Assembly (NCBI GenBank): GCA_003456855.1
Contig: DMOO01000132.1
Span: 1 to 7,937 of the forward strand
DNA: 7,937 nt
Reading direction: 5' to 3'
Source: Sphaerochaeta sp.
Lineage (GTDB): Bacteria; Spirochaetota; Spirochaetia; Sphaerochaetales; Sphaerochaetaceae
Below the pieces are notes generated by a model, which worked only from the letters and a program-made list of their open reading frames with translations, was not told the DNA's origin and ran no database searches. Every line of letters begins with the position of its first letter. Position 1 is the stretch's first letter. Below, piece by piece: positions 6,710 to 7,937 of this stretch. A program made the translations under genes and the position numbers.

Positions 6710-7192
6710 TTAGAAAATGTACCTCACACCGGTATCGACTCCAAACCAGAATAAAGTATTGGTGTACCTTTCGCTGCTGTAGCTGGACTTGTGTGTAGAG
6801 ACTCCGAAACCGATGCCGGGTCTGGCAAATGCCTCGAAATGTCCTGTGTTGAAAGAGAACTCACAGATGCCCAAAAGAGAGAAGAAGAAAGCATCCCCAA
6901 AGCAGAAACTCATCTGTGCACCAGGCTTGACGTCTATCTTGGTGTTCTGGACTTCAAACTCGTAGACCTTGTATATGGCTCCGACAGAGAGGTCGAACAA
7001 TCCTCCCATGGCTCCAAGTCTGCCGTATACATCAAGATTGTCTATGATCTCCATGTCGCCAGAGACTGCATACAACCCTATGTCATTGATGAAGTCCACA
7101 CCTGTCTCCAGACCTATCGACTTGAACTCGAATGCGAATGCAGATGCGACCGCAACCAATGCAATAATAAATATGACGACAGCTTTTTTCAT
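6710..7192 (-). CDS. Small predicted outer-membrane beta-barrel protein
   Basis: A 160-residue precursor from ATG 7192. The GTG at 7198 would place the ribosome site GAGGGGG directly against the start, whereas ATG 7192 has a 5-nt gap, so the ATG is preferred. Residues 1-20 form a signal peptide: two lysines, then a hydrophobic core ending in AFA, with cleavage likely before FEFK. The mature part alternates polar and hydrophobic or aromatic residues and is rich in G, F and Y (GRLGAMGG, FARPGIGFGVS, GVDTGVRYIF). It ends in phenylalanine, as outer-membrane barrels usually do. An eight-stranded barrel is plausible at this size. No named family was recognised. The function is unknown: a porin-like, adhesin-like or structural role are all open. 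The gene is a single unit with its own promoter and terminator. An insertion sequence sits just upstream. Confidence 0.8.
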   Translation of the reverse strand: MKKAVVIFIIALVAVASAFAFEFKSIGLETGVDFINDIGLYAVSGDMEIIDNLDVYGRLGAMGGLFDLSVGAIYKVYEFEVQNTKIDVKPGAQMSFCFGDAFFFSLLGICEFSFNTGHFEAFARPGIGFGVSTHKSSYSSERYTNTLFWFGVDTGVRYIF

Positions 7193-7224
7193 AGCCACCC
7201 CCTCTTATGATATTCTCTGCGCAG

Positions 7225-7252
7225 ATTATACCATGGGTTTTCAAGGACACAA
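7225..7252 (-). promoter_or_regulatory. Extended -10 promoter of the barrel-protein gene
   Basis: On the minus strand a perfect TATAAT (7225-7230) is preceded by TGG, giving an extended -10. A weak -35 TTGTGT (7247-7252) lies 16 bp further up. The start near 7218 gives a leader of about 25 nt with a GAGGGGG ribosome site. The sequence suggests strong expression independent of the upstream insertion sequence. Confidence 0.75.
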
Positions 7253-7281
7253 AGAGATAGTTACTGGAATTGGAATTATTT

Positions 7282-7937
7282 GGCTCTTCACGTTTTCTTC
7301 GGGGATTGAGTTCTGACAGCAGGGATTGACATGTACCTGACGAGGGTGAAGAAATAGCCCTCATTCCTGTAGCCGTAGCCGATTCTCTTGGCTACTTTGA
7401 TCTTGTTGTTGAACCCTTCAAGTCTGCCGGTGCTGATGTTGTGCCTGGCGTGTGCGACCAGACCGTCAAGACGTTTCTCCTTGAGCTCTGCGAACCTCAC
7501 AAGTGCGGGGATGCCGCTTGCCTTGGCCCCCTCGAACCACTGCGTCCATCTCCTTCTTGCCTCATCGGGGTCCCTGAGCCCGAAGAGAGTGCACATCTCC
7601 TCTTTCATTGCGTAGCACAGGGCAAGGTCACTGTGGCTGTCCAGGATTGCCTTCAGGCCCTCCGCCTTCTCCGGAGAGAGGTTGTCCGCGTTTGAGAGCA
7701 ATGTCCATCTGGAGCTCTTGAGCGTGGAGTACAGATGGATCTCCTTCCTTGCCTCGGCCTGGAGATGTCTCCGTTCCTCAGCGCTTTCCTCATGCCTTGA
7801 GCTCTCAAGCAGTTCCTTGGACTGCTGCCTGTGTGCCCTGGCTTCCTGAAGCCTCACGGCACCCAGGACATCCTTTCCGAACTGGGCCTGCATGTGGTAG
7901 CGGTCGTACACGATCTCCGCATGCGGAAGATGTTTCT
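7282..7937 (-). mobile_element. ISL3-family insertion sequence, 3' part (continues beyond window)
   Basis: The element's end is placed at 7282. Reading inward, the + strand starts GGCTCTTCACG, matching the GGCTCTT-type start of ISL3 terminal repeats. The transposase stop codon (7288-7290) lies within this repeat. The flanking 8 bp, AATTATTT (7274-7281), are AT-rich and would be the target-site duplication expected for the family. The other end is outside the window, so the duplication cannot be confirmed here. Confidence 0.7.
7288..7937 (-). CDS. ISL3-family transposase (N-terminal part outside window)
   Basis: The frame enters from the right edge (KHLPHAEIVYDRYHMQ), so the GTG at 7911 is internal. 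About 216 residues are visible out of the roughly 400 usual for the family. The DDE catalytic core is evident: the aspartate in VYDRYHM corresponds to the second catalytic D, and the glutamate in STGRLEGFNNKIK to the E. The conserved tail GYGYRNEGYFFTLVRYM follows. The first aspartate and the zinc-finger/HTH region lie beyond the edge. A charged helical insertion (residues about 20-60 of the visible part, rich in R, E and H) lies between the two catalytic parts. No frameshift or stop interrupts the visible portion, so the enzyme may be active. It cuts and moves the element through its terminal repeats. Confidence 0.93.
   Translation of the reverse strand, partial: KHLPHAEIVYDRYHMQAQFGKDVLGAVRLQEARAHRQQSKELLESSRHEESAEERRHLQAEARKEIHLYSTLKSSRWTLLSNADNLSPEKAEGLKAILDSHSDLALCYAMKEEMCTLFGLRDPDEARRRWTQWFEGAKASGIPALVRFAELKEKRLDGLVAHARHNISTGRLEGFNNKIKVAKRIGYGYRNEGYFFTLVRYMSIPAVRTQSPKKT

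Noticed and set aside
6791..7316. Two + strand open frames (139 and 115 codons)
   Set aside because: They are antisense to the barrel gene, its promoter and the IS boundary. The signal peptide, ribosome site, promoter and terminator all support the minus strand.

Overview
The window looks like chromosomal DNA of a diderm bacterium, most plausibly a gut-type spirochaete (Sphaerochaetaceae/Treponema-like). That placement is inference. It rests on a short signal-peptide protein with a C-terminal aromatic residue typical of outer-membrane barrels, an EAL protein built with PAS-like domains, moderate G+C, and strong AAG/GAG codon preference in most genes. No rRNA, tRNA or CRISPR array is visible.

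Layout, left to right. Positions 1-936 (+) hold the 3' part of an XRE-type helix-turn-helix regulator fused to a TPR-like helical domain. Positions 1077-2255 (+) encode a complete AAA-type ATPase with a DUF4143/PD-(D/E)XK-like C-terminus. Its promoter is embedded in repeated heptamers, and its codon use differs sharply from its left neighbour, so it is probably a recent arrival. Convergent to it, 2318-3910 (-) encodes an EAL-type cyclic-di-GMP phosphodiesterase followed by two PAS-like domains, with its own TTGACA promoter. After a gene-free stretch with small inverted repeats comes a two-gene minus-strand operon: a membrane protein with duplicated TrkA_C (RCK_C) domains (6540-5527), then, after only 3 nt, a MATE-family exporter (5523-4180). 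The operon ends in a strong hairpin. Upstream on the same strand is a small predicted outer-membrane protein (7192-6710), with an extended -10 promoter and a textbook terminator. The right edge (7282 to the window end) is the 3' half of an ISL3-family insertion sequence, whose terminal repeat and stop codon can be located.

How they fit together: the minus-strand genes form separate transcription units (barrel protein; TrkA_C-MATE operon; EAL protein), each with its own promoter candidate. The barrel protein and the operon each also have a visible terminator. The IS has inserted about 30 bp upstream of the barrel gene's promoter in the same orientation. The most unusual items are the repeat-studded, nearly leaderless promoter of the foreign-looking ATPase and the membrane protein that joins a TrkH-like P-loop segment to two RCK_C-like domains.
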